Of a stretch of DNA of 64,000 nucleotides, positions 12,451 to 24,677 are shown in pieces (the stretch's first letter is position 1; each line of letters begins with the position of its first letter). Position numbers and translations under genes: made by a program. This stretch comes from Raffaelea ambrosiae (lineage: Eukaryota > Ascomycota > Sordariomycetes > Ophiostomatales > Ophiostomataceae): the NCBI GenBank assembly GCA_002778195.1, contig PCDI01000008.1, forward strand, positions 427,330 to 491,329, written 5' to 3'. The notes under the pieces were generated by a model, which was given only the letters and a program-made list of their open reading frames with translations, ran no database searches and was not told where the DNA came from.

Positions 12451-13661
12451 ATGGGCAAAGTAGCAATTGCAGGGGGGTCGTCAAGTGGGTAACGGAAACA
12501 GCAGTTATGTTCTGATGGCCGTGACCTCTCCAAGACTGACACAAAGATTCATAGACTTGGCGCGTGAGATCATCGACAAGATTCTTGACAGGGGCACTTA
12601 CGAGGTGACAATCCTGAGCCGTGGGGTGAGCAGCTCACTACCCGATGTCTGGAATTGTGCCACAAAAACTATCAATTCTTTGCATAACCAGAGCTTCTTC
12701 TGACCAAAAAAAAAAAAAAAAAAGCCCACAACTGAGAGCCTTCCCAAGGGTCTTTGCTGGAAGGTGGTCGACTACGGGGACAAGGCTGCTCTAGTCGAGG
12801 TCCTCAAAGAATTCGATACCGTGCTCTCCTTTGCCCTTGCGCATACAGATGTTGACGTCTGCATTGCCAACCAAAAGACGCTCATCGATGCCTGCATCGA
12901 GGCAGGTGTCAAGCGCTTCGCGCCGTCCGAGTGGGCCACGTACGTTTGTGGCCTTTGTGTTTGTGCCTGTGGAGGAAATGGCGTTGTCCTGGCCTGCTAA
13001 TCAACAACCCATGTGCAGGCGGAGTGGCAACTCGGTGGACTTTTACAAGCCCAAAGACGCTGTCCGGGAGTACCTCGAGCAGATCAACACGCCCACGCCC
13101 GTCATCGAGTACTGCCTCTTCCAGCCGGGCCAGCTGACCAACTACTTGGCCGTGCCGTACAAGACGACGCAACACCTCGCCACCAGCCCCGTATCGATCG
13201 ACTTTGCCAACCGCCGAGCCATCACCGTCGACGGCATCGACTATGCCATGGTGCTCACGACAGTCGAAGACATCGGCCGCATGGTGGCCGCCGCGCTCGA
13301 CTACACGGGACGCTGGCCGACCAGAGGCGGCATCGTGGGCACGCGGGTCACGTTCACGCAGCTTGTGGCCCTGGGGGAGAAGCTGCGGGGGGCCCCCTTT
13401 GCGGTGGAGTGCTTCCCGAAGCAGTCGTTTGAGGACGACACGTTCGCGCCGTCGTGGATGCCGCTGGTATCACACCCCCACGTGTCGGTAGATGATCCAG
13501 TGTTGTTGCGGCTGATCTCGCGGGGAATCCTCCGCATGTTCATGCTGGCGTACGTGCGCGGCGACTGGGATGTGAGCGACGAATGGAACCAGCTGCTGCC
13601 CGAGGTCAAGATGGAGTCGGCAGAGGCCTACTTGACCAAGATCTGGACGGGGAAGCCTTGA
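12451..13661 (+). CDS. NmrA-like / isoflavone-reductase-like NAD(P)-binding protein
   Basis: Best model: join(12451..12484, 12555..12625, 12737..12939, 13019..13661), 316 residues. Exon 1 gives MGKVAIAGGSS and exon 2 LAREIIDKILDRG...VTILSRG, a Rossmann beta-alpha-beta with the NmrA-type GGxSxxARE loop. Exon 3 holds DTVLSF...ACIEAGVKRFAPSEWA, and exon 4 RSGNSVDFYKPKDAVREYLEQ and the C-terminal substrate domain ending at YLTKIWTGKP. The first donor is ambiguous: GTGGGT at 12485 keeps the frame with the ATAG acceptor at 12554, while the better-looking GTAACG at 12489 would need another acceptor. Intron 2 (12626-12736) contains a poly-A run. The acceptor before exon 3 could also be 12748. Such proteins bind NAD(P) and act as reductases or redox sensors; the role here is unknown. 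Confidence 0.78.
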
Positions 13662-15147
13662 AAAAGGAGGGGATAGGAAAACACTGGGGACCTTTTTGCT
13701 TGGGTTCTTACTAGACTAGTAGCAAAACAGGAACACAAATTATATAGTTACAAGACATGGATAAGACATGAGAAAAGACTTGTGAAAGGCTGCACATTCC
13801 ACCCCCTTCCAATGATAATTGGTTCACCTAGGATTCACGACATGAAAACCGTCGGAGCCATGCCAGCTCTTTAGAAAATGCACTGTCTGCCACTCGCCTC
13901 TGCTATGCCGCCCTCGTCCAAAGGTAGCATAAGGACAACCTGACCATCCAGTCATGTACACGCGGATGAAATATCCTCAACAAGGTATCTCTTGCTTTGA
14001 GGGCACATTTTCCAATACTGAGAACCATTGCTCTGGAGTTATGCACCACCTCGAAGAGCTCGAGTAGGGTCCAAGACCAGTAGGTTTTATCACGCCATAA
14101 TTGGGTTTGAGGCTTCATACTATGCTAGAAGCTCCGGGCCGAGTGTTGACCAAGACACGTGGGGATACGGCATCAGCTGACATTGGCCCTGGGGGTTTCT
14201 CCGACAGGGTACAGCTGCCCATAGTTGTGTTGCCAAGACTTGGGAATCATGCCAGAAGTTCGAGGGCCTCTTTGGCAGGGTCGGCGATAGTTGCGTAAGG
14301 GCGATGCAGCCGAAGCCAAGTTTACACTTACCAATAAGAGCAAAGGGAAGCAGACCACTCTTCTGTAGTTCGGGCAGTTCCCTTTTTGGTATACTATAGT
14401 GGAAACACGTTATTTTTTTCTTTTATTTTCTTCGGGTTTGTACGAACGAACTAGTGCTTCCTTTCTTGCGACAACAGCAACGTGAGTGGTATTAACTTTT
14501 TCCTCCGCACACAAAACACGAAAAAAAGCAAGAAAGACGAGGCAACATAAAAAGCACAAAGTATCTACTCCACACACAGAGAGAGGGACACAGGAGGAAA
14601 ATAAAAGGAATAAGAGAGGAAGCAACTCTTCCACTATGCAAGACACATGTAAAGAAGTAATAATAACAGATCAGGGAACGACAACAACGGGCGATAAAAG
14701 AACGCCTCGTGTTGGTCCGCAAAACCAAATCAAAAAAATTAAGACCTAGGCCTGGTGGCAGACCCATTTGAGAAGCAACCACAAGCCGCAACGATAACTG
14801 ACAGTGCAGCGCAGTATGGAGCAGAGAGTTCCGACCAGTCGTTGGAGAGCGAGTGGTGCGCGCGTTAAATCGCCATCGACCACAAGAGGCTGACAGTTTG
14901 ACGAGAGCGAGAGAGAGAGAGAGAGAGAGAGAGAAAATGGAGGCGAGCACACCAACCCACGCCAGGGAAAAAACCGTACCACAAGAAGAAAGCAAACAAG
15001 CAAAAAATCGACGACTTGGCCAAGTCAAGCCAAGTTAGGCCAAGTCAGGCCAAGCCGGGCCAAGTCAAAGCCAAGACTTAGGACACCCCCAAAGCCAAGG
15101 ATTATTATGGACGGCCCGCAGACAAGCTGCATTGAGTGCTTCCCAGC
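13662..15147. other. Intergenic between NmrA-like gene and FTR1 (convergent)
   Basis: The two neighbours converge here, so this is mostly 3' flank. It contains a (GA)n microsatellite around 14909-14934 and a decanucleotide tandem repeat at 15018-15077 (listed separately). No gene is supported. Confidence 0.6.
15018..15077. repeat. Tandem array of about six 10-bp units (GGCCAAGTCA type)
   Basis: Six head-to-tail 10-mers close to GGCCAAGTCA, differing at one to three positions each, about 70 bp beyond the FTR1 stop codon and probably inside its 3' UTR. Read directly from the sequence; the function is unknown and replication slippage is the simplest origin. Confidence 0.8.
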
Positions 15148-16254
15148 TTATTCCTGGATCATGTGGCTGACGTTGACCTGGTTGACGATCTCGTCGGCAT
15201 CAACGTTGTGGGCAGCAATTCTCTTGTTGGCCCAGCCCTTCAGACCCGGAACCTTGGAGCAGAAGTTCAGCGTCTGCTTGGCGAACGGCAGCCAGCCAGT
15301 GCGCTCCTCCCACATCAGGAAGGCGATGGCGAGCATGAGACCGAACCAGTACAGGCAGTAGGACAGGATGCTGCCGTAGGTACCGGTGTTCATCCAGCCG
15401 AGCAGAGCGTAGAACACGTCCCAACCGTTGTCGGTCTCCTGGTTGCAGCAGTTGACGTGCCAGACGGTCTTGGTGATGTCGTACGAGCCGGCACCGCTGC
15501 CGTTCTCGGACACGTCGGAACCGACTCTCTTCTGGTACTGGTAGTACTGCAGGCTGTAGATGGCCTTGGAGAACATGCCGGCAGCAATGAGGTACAGGAC
15601 GCTGGTGCAGAAGATCAGGAAGATCTGGATGGACATGACGTTGCCACCGCGGAACAGGAGCCAGCCGATAAGCAGAGCGGCCAGGAAACCGGTGATGACG
15701 GGAATGGGGAAGGCGGTCGCGGGGAGGCCCAGCGACACACCGCCCGTGAAGACGACAGCCTCGACACCTTCGCGCATGGTGGTAATGAAGGGCAGGATGA
15801 ACATGACGTTGCGGCGGCCCCAATGTCTGAGCCAGGCCATGGCACCGTCGGACTTGATGTTCTTGGAGGCGACGAACGACTGAGCAATCTTGAGGCGCCA
15901 CTTGCTCTGCATCTTGTTGATGCGGAGCAGAGCAAGACCCATGGCGCTGATGATGACCGTGGCGATGATGTAGAAGATGCCTTCCCAGAGATCCTCGGAC
16001 TGGGCCCAGATATCACGGCCGAGACCGTAAAACACGCCAATGAAGGCGCCGCCAATGATCAAACACACGACTGCACCTGCTATAGATCCAAACCATACTT
16101 GTTTTACTAATCGTTTGTAGATCTTTTGATCTTGGTCGGGTCCGCCGAGCACCTGCTTCAGGAAGGAGAGAAGCACGGAGACGATGATGAAGGCTTCCAG
16201 GCATTCACGGAAGATGATGAAGAACACCTGGACGGCGAAGACGTTCTTGCCCAT
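15148..16254 (-). CDS. FTR1: High-affinity plasma-membrane iron permease
   Basis: Single-exon frame of 368 residues from MGKNVFAVQVFFIIFRECLEAFI. The frame stays open further upstream, but the conserved Ftr1 N-terminus fixes the start at 16254. Both iron-handling signatures are present: RECLE (residues 16-20) in TM1 and REGVE in TMREGVEAVVF mid-protein. Seven hydrophobic segments follow the family pattern. Ftr1 carries Fe(III), made by the Fet3 ferroxidase, across the plasma membrane in a complex with it; FET3 lies head to head about 8.4 kb away. The leader upstream is strongly CT-rich on the coding strand. A consensus donor (AAG/GTAAGC at 17101) and acceptor (TTACAG at 16355) suggest a roughly 750 nt 5' UTR intron, which is inference only. 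Confidence 0.95.
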   Translation of the reverse strand: MGKNVFAVQVFFIIFRECLEAFIIVSVLLSFLKQVLGGPDQDQKIYKRLVKQVWFGSIAGAVVCLIIGGAFIGVFYGLGRDIWAQSEDLWEGIFYIIATVIISAMGLALLRINKMQSKWRLKIAQSFVASKNIKSDGAMAWLRHWGRRNVMFILPFITTMREGVEAVVFTGGVSLGLPATAFPIPVITGFLAALLIGWLLFRGGNVMSIQIFLIFCTSVLYLIAAGMFSKAIYSLQYYQYQKRVGSDVSENGSGAGSYDITKTVWHVNCCNQETDNGWDVFYALLGWMNTGTYGSILSYCLYWFGLMLAIAFLMWEERTGWLPFAKQTLNFCSKVPGLKGWANKRIAAHNVDADEIVNQVNVSHMIQE

Positions 16255-19200
16255 TGTGGCTGTCGGGGTGTGCGGCGTAATCACGCAGCACAAGAGGTTT
16301 GGACCTTTGTTGGGTGGTGATGATGTTTCTCGCGACGGAGATGGATGGCGGCTTCTGTAAGAGAAGAAGAAGCTGTGAAGAAAGAGGTGTGAGCCAGGCA
16401 ATTGACCAGAGGCAGAGTTGGTTGTGAGCAATGGAAGAAAGAAAAGGGAAAAAAAGAATGATATGAGAAGATATGGGAGGGGAAAGAGAAAGATGATAGA
16501 AGGGCAGGCGGAAGAGGAAAAAAAGAAGCAGGGAACGCAAAGAGAAGTAAGATGTGCGAAGTCAGGTGGAGACCGCGAGGGGGGGGGGAGGTGAAAGGAA
16601 GAGAGATGAAGAGAGGGTGTGGGTGTAGAGATGGAAGAAAAGAATGGGGAGATAAGAGCGTGATGAGGCAAAAACAAACAGCAGAGAAAGACGGGATCGA
16701 AAGATCGGGGGCACGACCAAGCTGTCGTGTAAGTGTTGGTATGGGTTGGGGGTGGTGCGAAAGGTGCCACCACCAGCAGAAATATAAACTATTTCCTGGA
16801 ATCTGCGCCTTGTGGAGGGACAGGAGACAGCACGGAGGAAGCTAGGAGCAAGAGGGCGAACGGACAAGGGACCGAAAAGGGAGAAGAGAGCTTCCGCAGG
16901 AGGATGGTTGGAAGGCAAAAAGGTAATAAAAAAAGGAAGCAAGACTAATAGTAGGACGACCAGAGTGCCCAGAGTAACCAAAAAAAGCAGCCAAAAAAGA
17001 AAGACGACGGGAATGACACACAGAAAAGACCACACAGAGGGACCAAAACACAACAGTCGACAGCCCAATAAAACAAGTAGAGTGCGAGCGAGCTAGCTTA
17101 CCTTGCTGGGGATGTCGTCTGCGAAGACCGGACAACTGGGACCAGGGGGTGGTGTGTGGAGGACAAAGGGTGGAGAGGAGGACGGAGGGCGCGAGCACAA
17201 CGGGTAGGCAGAGATGGGAGCTAGGACGAAGAGGCAAACGAGGCAAACGAAGCAAGCGAGAACGACGGAACGAGGGCACAATATACCAATCACAGGCAGA
17301 CGATCCAGGGACGCAGCAGCAGGCCACAGAAGAATTGGGCCGACCGAGGTTGGCACTGAAGGATTGGGAGACGAGCAGAAAGGGTTAATAGAGCGAAAAG
17401 CAATAATAAGATGCCACACTGGGGGGGGGAGGAGGGATGGCTTCTGGGATGGAGTGAAGGTAGAAAACTCTGCAGCTTAGGCCTCGTTTCTTTTTTGTCT
17501 TGTTCCGTCTTTTTGTCGGGCTCTCCCACCCCCCCTCTGGATGGATGCATGGATCCTGCTGGGAACTCTCGGGTCTCGCCCGGCCGTGGGCTCTGGCCGC
17601 TCAGCTTGTGTCTGGCCTCCGCCGCGATTGTGATTGTGGTCCTCATTTTTGGTTCTTCGGTTTTGTCTTTTTTGTTTTTCCCCTGGTCCTCCCTGCAAAG
17701 ACGGCATGTCTCCACATGGCTAACACGGCTAGTTCTGGCTATTAGTGGTGTTGGCCCAGGTGGTTTGCTTAGTCGGCTGGCTGGGCGCTGGCCTCTGCCG
17801 TCTTGGTTTTGCTTGTTTTGCTGGCCAAGGACGAGGACAAGAGATCGAGGGGCAGCATGCCGTAACGAGATGCCATGGCACGAACACGCTTGGCCAGCCT
17901 TGTCCCTGCTTCTTGGCCTCATGCCACTTCCTCATGTCATGTCATTCGAAACTGGACCATGCAAGCTATGATAAGACTGCTAGCATCTGGACAGCGTCCT
18001 GCATCCATCATACGGTAGGATTGCCGGGGTGTGGCCGTGCGAGTGTGCGTGTCTGTGTGTGTGTGCGTGTGCGCGCGCCAAAATGAGGACACAAAAAGTG
18101 GTGTGGGCATGGGGGGACAGACTAAGCCCACATCTGGCCAATGTGCGTGCAAGTGGTAACGGAATGGAAAGCGCATCAAAAACTGGAAAAAAAAAAAGAA
18201 GAAGAAGAAGCAAGAGCCCGATGGCCCCGTCTTTGGGCACCTGTTCGCGCCTTCCTGTTTGCTCGCGGCCATCGGCGCATCTTCCATGTTCTTTCTGATC
18301 TCGCTACCATTTGCCCTTTTTGCCCATCGCGCACCCACCACCCACTTTGCACCTTCCCTAGCAGTTTTCCGCCCTGCCGCCCGCCCACAGATTATCTCAC
18401 TTCTCCTTCTGATTGATTGTCCAGTGGCGCATCGCTAGGCTCTCGATCCTGGTCATGCCACCGGCAAAACGAGAAGGTGCCACTTCCCACACTAGTGATC
18501 AGGGATGGGGGCACGCACAAGAATGTGACCATGGATTGCCGTCTTAGCAAGTGCAGAGAGCTACTACAAAGTAAGTCTACGAGTATGTATGAAGCATTGC
18601 AGCCAAGTTTGCTAGCGCCCCCCCATATGGAAAGCTGCCAGAATACGACGCACAAGTCCACCATGCACTGCGCGGGTCGCAGCGATTTATCTCATTCGTG
18701 TTCGACTCTTTCTGGCAAGCCACTCGCCGACTTATGCAAGCCACTTGCGACCTCGCAGTGCTCTTCGCTAACAGTCATGCGTCTTGCGGTCTGTCTGGCC
18801 GTGTACGAGTGCAGACTTCTACAAAGTATTGCATGCGTATCCATGTATCTATCCCAGAAGCGTCCTTGCAATGTCCCTTCCCTTGCTAGTTCAGTGTCTG
18901 CCTTTGGTCGCTGTGCCGTCTTCGTGGGGTGCCCCCCCCCCCCCTCCCCTCTCCATGCTGGCCAGGCGCTATGCTCGGCAATGCACAATGGCAACGAGCA
19001 AACATGCATGGTAGGATACAGACAGGTGCATGTGTATATGTCAGACACAACAAAGCAGACGTGCCGTGATAACTGTGTCGTCTGGCCGTTGCGTCTGGCC
19101 CAGGAGCTTAAGAAGAACTGCTATGCCTTGCCAAGCCCGGGACAAAAAACAACAAGCATACTGTGGTACGCAGCCAAAGCTTGTCACATTTTCCACTTGA

Positions 19201-20419
19201 AACGAACGGGACCCTCCCCCCCATTGAAACAACACGAGGGTGGAATCAACAAGGCCCGCCAAGAGCCCAGAGTCGAAAGCCAAGCGCAGGTCTGCTGTAC
19301 GGTGTACGGTGTAAACTATCTGTCGCCTTGCGAGGGTGGCGATCGGCAATTCTTTCTGGCTTGCTCGAACGGTGCAACGCGCACATTCCGCACGGGGCTC
19401 CCTTTGCAAGGGGGAACCTGCTGCCGAAGAGGCGAGACACCTCAGGAGGGGCCAGAACAGACTGAGTGAGGCACACGGCGACCACCACCAATGATGACGG
19501 ACGGTGCGAGACACTTGAAAGAGCAGGGACCGAGTGACTTCCAGCTGCAGCGGCTGCCACACATCCTTTGCCAGTACCACACCCGCCTGCACAGCTACGC
19601 TAGAGCTCGCTAGAAGACACAGAAGGACCAATGTGATTCGGCGCGATCGCGGGCTCTTGTGATGTCTCGATTGTCTTGACGAGCTGTTGGCCATTCCAAT
19701 ACCACGGCCTGCCCGTTATGGTGGCCTCCGCGCAAGCGCGCCACCACCCCCCCCTCTCCCACCCCCGTGCATCCCACGCCGCTCATCCATCCCTCTGGTC
19801 TTTTTTGCAAACCCGATGTGGAATCTATCATCGTCGCTCTCCACGGCGGAAGCAGCCAGCCAGCCTTAGCTGGTGACACATGGAAACTTTTGACGAAATG
19901 AACATCTCACTTTCACCCCAGGAAACCGGCCCCATGCGTGAGCGAGTTTATCCGTCCCCGATGTCCTGGGATTCGGTCTAAAAATCGTCGCGTAATCGAC
20001 AAGACGAACACGGGTCGTGACGAAATACCCTATTTATCTCCTCCCTGCTGTTGCCTCTAACGATCCGTTTCTGCTGGGCTTACAGTCTTGGCTCGAAGTG
20101 ATTTTTTTTATTAAAAAAAAAAAAAAACTCCTCCCTTTCTTTAGTGTTCGGCCGGCCGAACCCCCATCGCGGCTTCCTTTTGCCGTGATGACATTTGGAT
20201 TACTTTAGTTGCTTTGCAGTTAGTTTCTCGTTGCAAGTGGGCACTCCAAATTAATCTGATCGTCTGATAAAAAAAAAAACGATTAAAAAAAAACCAACCT
20301 TTTCGCCCCTCCTAACCTCGGTGGTCGATTTGGCGCTAGCTTGTTCAGGCACAGAAACATATGCCAACAGGCAAAAAGTCTGATTATTACGCCCATACCG
20401 AAAAAAAGCCGCATTAAAG

Positions 20420-20428
20420 TTATCTGAT
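20420..20428 (-). promoter_or_regulatory. Candidate iron-GATA factor site ATCAGATAA
   Basis: Exact match to ATCWGATAA, the element recognised by SreA/SRE/Urbs1-type GATA repressors that switch off iron-uptake genes when iron is plentiful. It lies about midway in the divergent FTR1-FET3 spacer. Binding is inferred from the motif and from the neighbouring genes. Confidence 0.5.
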
Positions 20429-23400
20429 CCGTGGGCGATAACGAAATTATCACTGCTTTTTGCCCCTGTAATAATGAGTGTCCACTGAGCAGCTAGTAAA
20501 TCAGCCACCGCACTTTGAACAGTGTCACCCCATGGCCCATGCCACAGCGCTGCATCGTTTTTTGTTCTTGGCTTGCTTGGCCCTCTTGGCTGCTTCTCCC
20601 TTTGTTTTGCGTGTTCAGTTGGTCACCTTCCCTTCTCATCTGCCGTTGCTAAGCACCGATGCCAAGAGCAGGCAAACGCTTCTTTGCAGGAGCAATGCAA
20701 TGTCTGGGCAAGGTCAGGATAGTACTCGTACGGTGTCGTCCTCACGACCTGTACTCGTACATAGTAGTTGGATCTCACGCACGCTCAAGCCCCTCCCCCC
20801 CTCCTTCAGCCTTCTTGGCGCCGCAGTCCGTCTCGCTCTACCGGCGAGCTCCCGTCATTATGGCACTGGATTGACATTCCACTGTTGGGTCGATGAACAC
20901 CTTGGACCCCTCTTGTTTCCTATGGCGTCTTACTGTGCATGCACGCTCTATTTTTGGCTTACTTTCCCATATTTTTCTTTCTTTCTTATTTTTCCCCATT
21001 GATTATCTCTTACCTCATGCCCATTCCCGACCCTCACCTCGTGTGAATATGGTTGAAATTTTTCTACATAGTAGGACTTTCTGGGTCCGAGATATCGTGC
21101 ATGGTGCTAGGGAGAGGGTCTCAGGGAGGCCGTCTTCTTCGCCTAGTATGCTTGTAGCTTTATCGGGAAGCGTTGATTACCCTTTGCCGCGGCATGCCCG
21201 TGTACCGTGTACACGGTTTGAGCCCCAAAGGGCGGCCTATCTGGCGGGGTCCCTTTATCGGGATTCGGGGGTTTCTGTTCTTCTACATAGTACTTGATTC
21301 CGTTCCAATACCAAGAATACCCGCCCGCAAATTCAAACCGCGAGTTCCCGCGGAAGTTCGAGTGAACCCCCCACTCCCAATTCGAAGGCCCGGTCGGCTC
21401 AACAGATATCCCATGGCTATCGGGTTCTTTCTTCATTGACTTTTTTTTGGGGGTTTTTTTTAGCTTCAGGGATAGAATCTTATCTGTTTCCCTTTTCGTG
21501 GGCATCTCCGGGCATTTTGGGCCATGCAGGTTGGGTTGCTTGTCATCTCACTATCTGACTGGTCCATCTGACCGCATGCGACCGCATGCGTAGGTTTGCA
21601 TGCGTAGCGCGTGGGCAGTAGTTGTTGGTGTGTTCTTTTTTTTTTCGTTTGATTCTTCCATTTCTTTCTTTTGTTTGTGTTCTTACTGTTCTTTATTTCC
21701 TTTTTTTTGGTGGGCTTGATAGATTAAAAACAATGAAACTTACAGTGTGTTATGGAATTAGTTTCTGTGCTTTCGGCGTGCTTCCCGACGACGGTGGCTA
21801 CTGGTAGCGAGTAGCAGTTGGTCGCAATGATGTTCTATTTCTTTCTTTTCAATGCGATTGTCCTTTTGGGGTTGCGCCGATGCCACCCGCGTATTCTTGC
21901 CTTGTTCCTTCACCTCGTGTCCACGCGAGACACCAAATTGCACTCCATATTACCTGAAAGAATACATACTCGTAGTAAACCGAAAACCGAAAAATTTGCC
22001 AAACTAAAAAAAGGTGGTCTGACGATTCCAACAGCCACCCGACCGGCCTTCCAGACGTAGTATTGATCAGCTACTGAGCGTTTCGCGCCTCTTGCCACTC
22101 CGTCCCCCCCACAGTCTCTGCTCTAGAACGGCCACGCCCTGGTGGGCAGGTCCCAGCCAAGGCCAAGATCCACTGAGTTTCATGTTAACAAGCCAGTCGC
22201 CCAGCTGCCTGCCTGTTGAAGAACTGCTGCTCTTGGCACTGGAGGGGCCTCTTCGACGCCCAGCAAACGGCATCTGGCCGCTGCACTGGCATCCGTTCGC
22301 ATTCTCTCCCAAAGACGTCCGTGGACGTGCCCGTGGAGAGAGTCCGTGAGAACATGTCCCTTGTCGTTTCGATGTATCTGAGTAGCAATCAGTGGTCTTT
22401 GCCACTTCCCAATGGTGGCCCCTCCACACACACACACGCGCGCACAAGCAGGCACACCCTGCTCAGCAAGAGTACGGCGCGTGCCCCTACTGGCTTACTC
22501 GTGCAAGTGCATTCGTTATACTAGCACTGCGGGATTATTAGAACAGAGACAGCGTGGGTATTGTGGCCAAGGGGACAACACAAAGACCAACATACAAAAC
22601 ACAAAGTAGATCAACGAGAGCTTCACGAACAGCCACAATCATCTCGGCTCGGCGCTGAGCTTATGCCGAGAGGCCATAGCAAATTTTTGGGCAGTTGGGA
22701 GCATTAGGGGGACTTGGCGGCGTCACACTGTAGTCAAGGGCTGCGATCTGAAGGAACGGCCAAGGTGCAGCCAAGGAGCGGGACAGAAGCCAAAATTGTG
22801 GACAGCAGGGACAGGCAACAACCGGAGCCAGTCCACTTCTGTCTTCGGCCTCAGAGATTCAACGACCCGTCTACCCTAACTACCCCAATTGCGCAACGCA
22901 GCGCGCCCGACCTACCGCGCAGCCCATCCACGCCCAGAGATTAGATCAGAGGCGAATCCTGGCAGATTGAAAGCGTACTTTTTTTAGAGAGGGGGGGGGG
23001 GGGAGGTCTTTTTTGTGTGTCTTTGCTTTCTTTTTTGTTTTCGGCTTTTCTGTCAGGTTTTCTTCATATCTCATTTCCCCTTTCACACAATTCACCGAAG
23101 CAAGCTAGCAGGAAAAGCCGAACTGCTATGTACTATGTATGCGCATGTAGTGCCGCTCCAGTGGCCACGGTGCTGGTGCGGCAGGATGGGCCATTGGGTG
23201 GTGGTTCCTTGCTTCGTATGCAGCAGCAGCTCGGTAAAAGATGGACTCGTACACCTAGTCGTGCACTCGTACCTAGCTGTACCTAGTGGTTCCCACACTT
23301 GTGCGTGGAGCTAACTAGCTAGCAGACTAGCGCCTTTTTGCCGGTTTCCCTAGCCAGACCCAGTCTACAATGCTTGGTTGAACGGGCTCGCCTTGCCTGG

Positions 23401-24098
23401 CCATGCTACTGGACCAGTGGCACCGTCTCGCAGGTGGCTTGTCGGACGGCGCTCCAGAATTCGCCGAGGGCCAGTCAGAGGCAAGAGAAAAGGGAAGAGG
23501 GATATGTACGAGGAGGCCAGCATGGTGGAAAAAACAGACAACGGATGGATGAATCCAGCGAATATCAAAACGGCCTGGACAGTCTGCAGAGTGCCAGGCA
23601 AAGCGCCCGGGGCCCGGGAGCAGGCCAATTCCCCAGAGTCTGACTGTACAAAAGAAACCAGGCTTGCCAGAAAGAGCAAACGAAAGAAAGACAGAAAAAT
23701 GACAAAAAGAAGAAAAAAAAAGAAGAAAAAAAAAAAGATGGACCACCACACCTCGTCTCTGCTTGCCTTCCGGTGCCGCTCTCTAGCTCCCCCCTCCCAG
23801 GCCAGCCCTGGTCCGTTCCAAACCTGTCCATGGCCATCCCAATGCCTGGCAATATCGTAGACTTGCAAAAAAATACAAAGGTCCCGAGCCCAAGGCCAGG
23901 GCGTGGGAGGCAAATTGCGTCCGTCCACGAACGGCCCCGGTTCCGCTTGCTGAGCTCCTCCTCCTCCTCTCTGCCTTGCCGGCTTGCTTCTTCTGCTGTG
24001 TGACGCTCCTGTCAGGCCTCCTCTGGCCTTCCCGTGTGGCCTCGTCTGGCTCAGCATATCCACCCCCCCTCCGTCCCCCTACCCTCTCTCCGACGTTT

Positions 24099-24107
24099 TT
24101 ATCTGAT
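24099..24107 (-). promoter_or_regulatory. Candidate iron-GATA factor site ATCAGATAA upstream of FET3
   Basis: Second exact ATCWGATAA match, about 570 bp before the FET3 start codon and at the left part of its pyrimidine-rich leader. Position and gene identity make it the stronger of the two candidates for iron-dependent repression. Confidence 0.6.
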
Positions 24108-24677
24108 CCTTTTACATCTCCCTTGCTAGAAGAACACCAGAAATTTCTCCTGCCCACCACACGCCTCCTCCACTCGCCCTCCACCACCCCCCCGGCCGCT
24201 GCTAGCCCTTTTCTGTACCTTCTTCTTTTCTCCTCCTACTTTTCCCTACCCTCCGTGATATCCTGCCCCTACTTCTTTTTCTTTCCCACCCCTCCCTTTC
24301 CCTTTCTCCCCCTCCCAGAAGCGATTATCTTCTCTTCCTCCCTTTTTCCTCTTTCCTCTTTTCTATTTCTCTCTTGTTTTCTTCGGTTGTTATCCTCTCC
24401 CGTCCTCCCTGCCTCCCTCCTCCTTTGTTTCCTCTTCTACATTGCTTCTCCCCGGATTTTTTTTTGACAACTTGGCTGCTGGTGATCGTCTTTGCTCAAG
24501 TAGGATCGTCACTTACACACGTGTCTTCGTGTTGTTGGAGTCAGGCCACAACCGCGTCGCCCAGCACTTTTGCTTCATTTACACCGCGCTTGTGCATATT
24601 TTTTTTCTGGGGAGTTTTTATTTCCAATTGCACAGCACCACACCGGTTCACGGGGAAAAGCGCGGCACAGAGAAATC

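Larger units (their letters stand above)
16255..24677. other. 8.4 kb FTR1-FET3 divergent spacer
   Basis: No protein gene with a recognisable domain was found across this spacer. It holds the FTR1 leader (16255-17100, purine-rich on the plus strand), many homopolymer runs, scattered TACATAGTA-type motifs (20758, 21065, 21284, 23131) and two iron-GATA-type sites (20420, 24099). The longest plus-strand frame (18417-19469, 350 codons) has no motif, is Cys- and Ser-rich and lacks splice partners, so it is treated as chance. A CT-rich tract at about 24040-24470 is the FET3 leader. Confidence 0.6.

Noticed and set aside
15018..15077. CRISPR-like array
   Set aside because: Units are 10 bp, directly adjacent with no spacers, in a fungal genome; a simple tandem repeat.
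15136..16110. 324-codon plus-strand frame antisense to FTR1
   Set aside because: Shadow of the FTR1 coding strand; no motif and no independent start context.
18417..19469. 350-codon plus-strand frame in the FTR1-FET3 spacer
   Set aside because: No recognisable domain, signal or splice partner, and Cys/Ser/Pro-rich composition typical of chance frames in stop-poor noncoding DNA. Kept only as spacer content.
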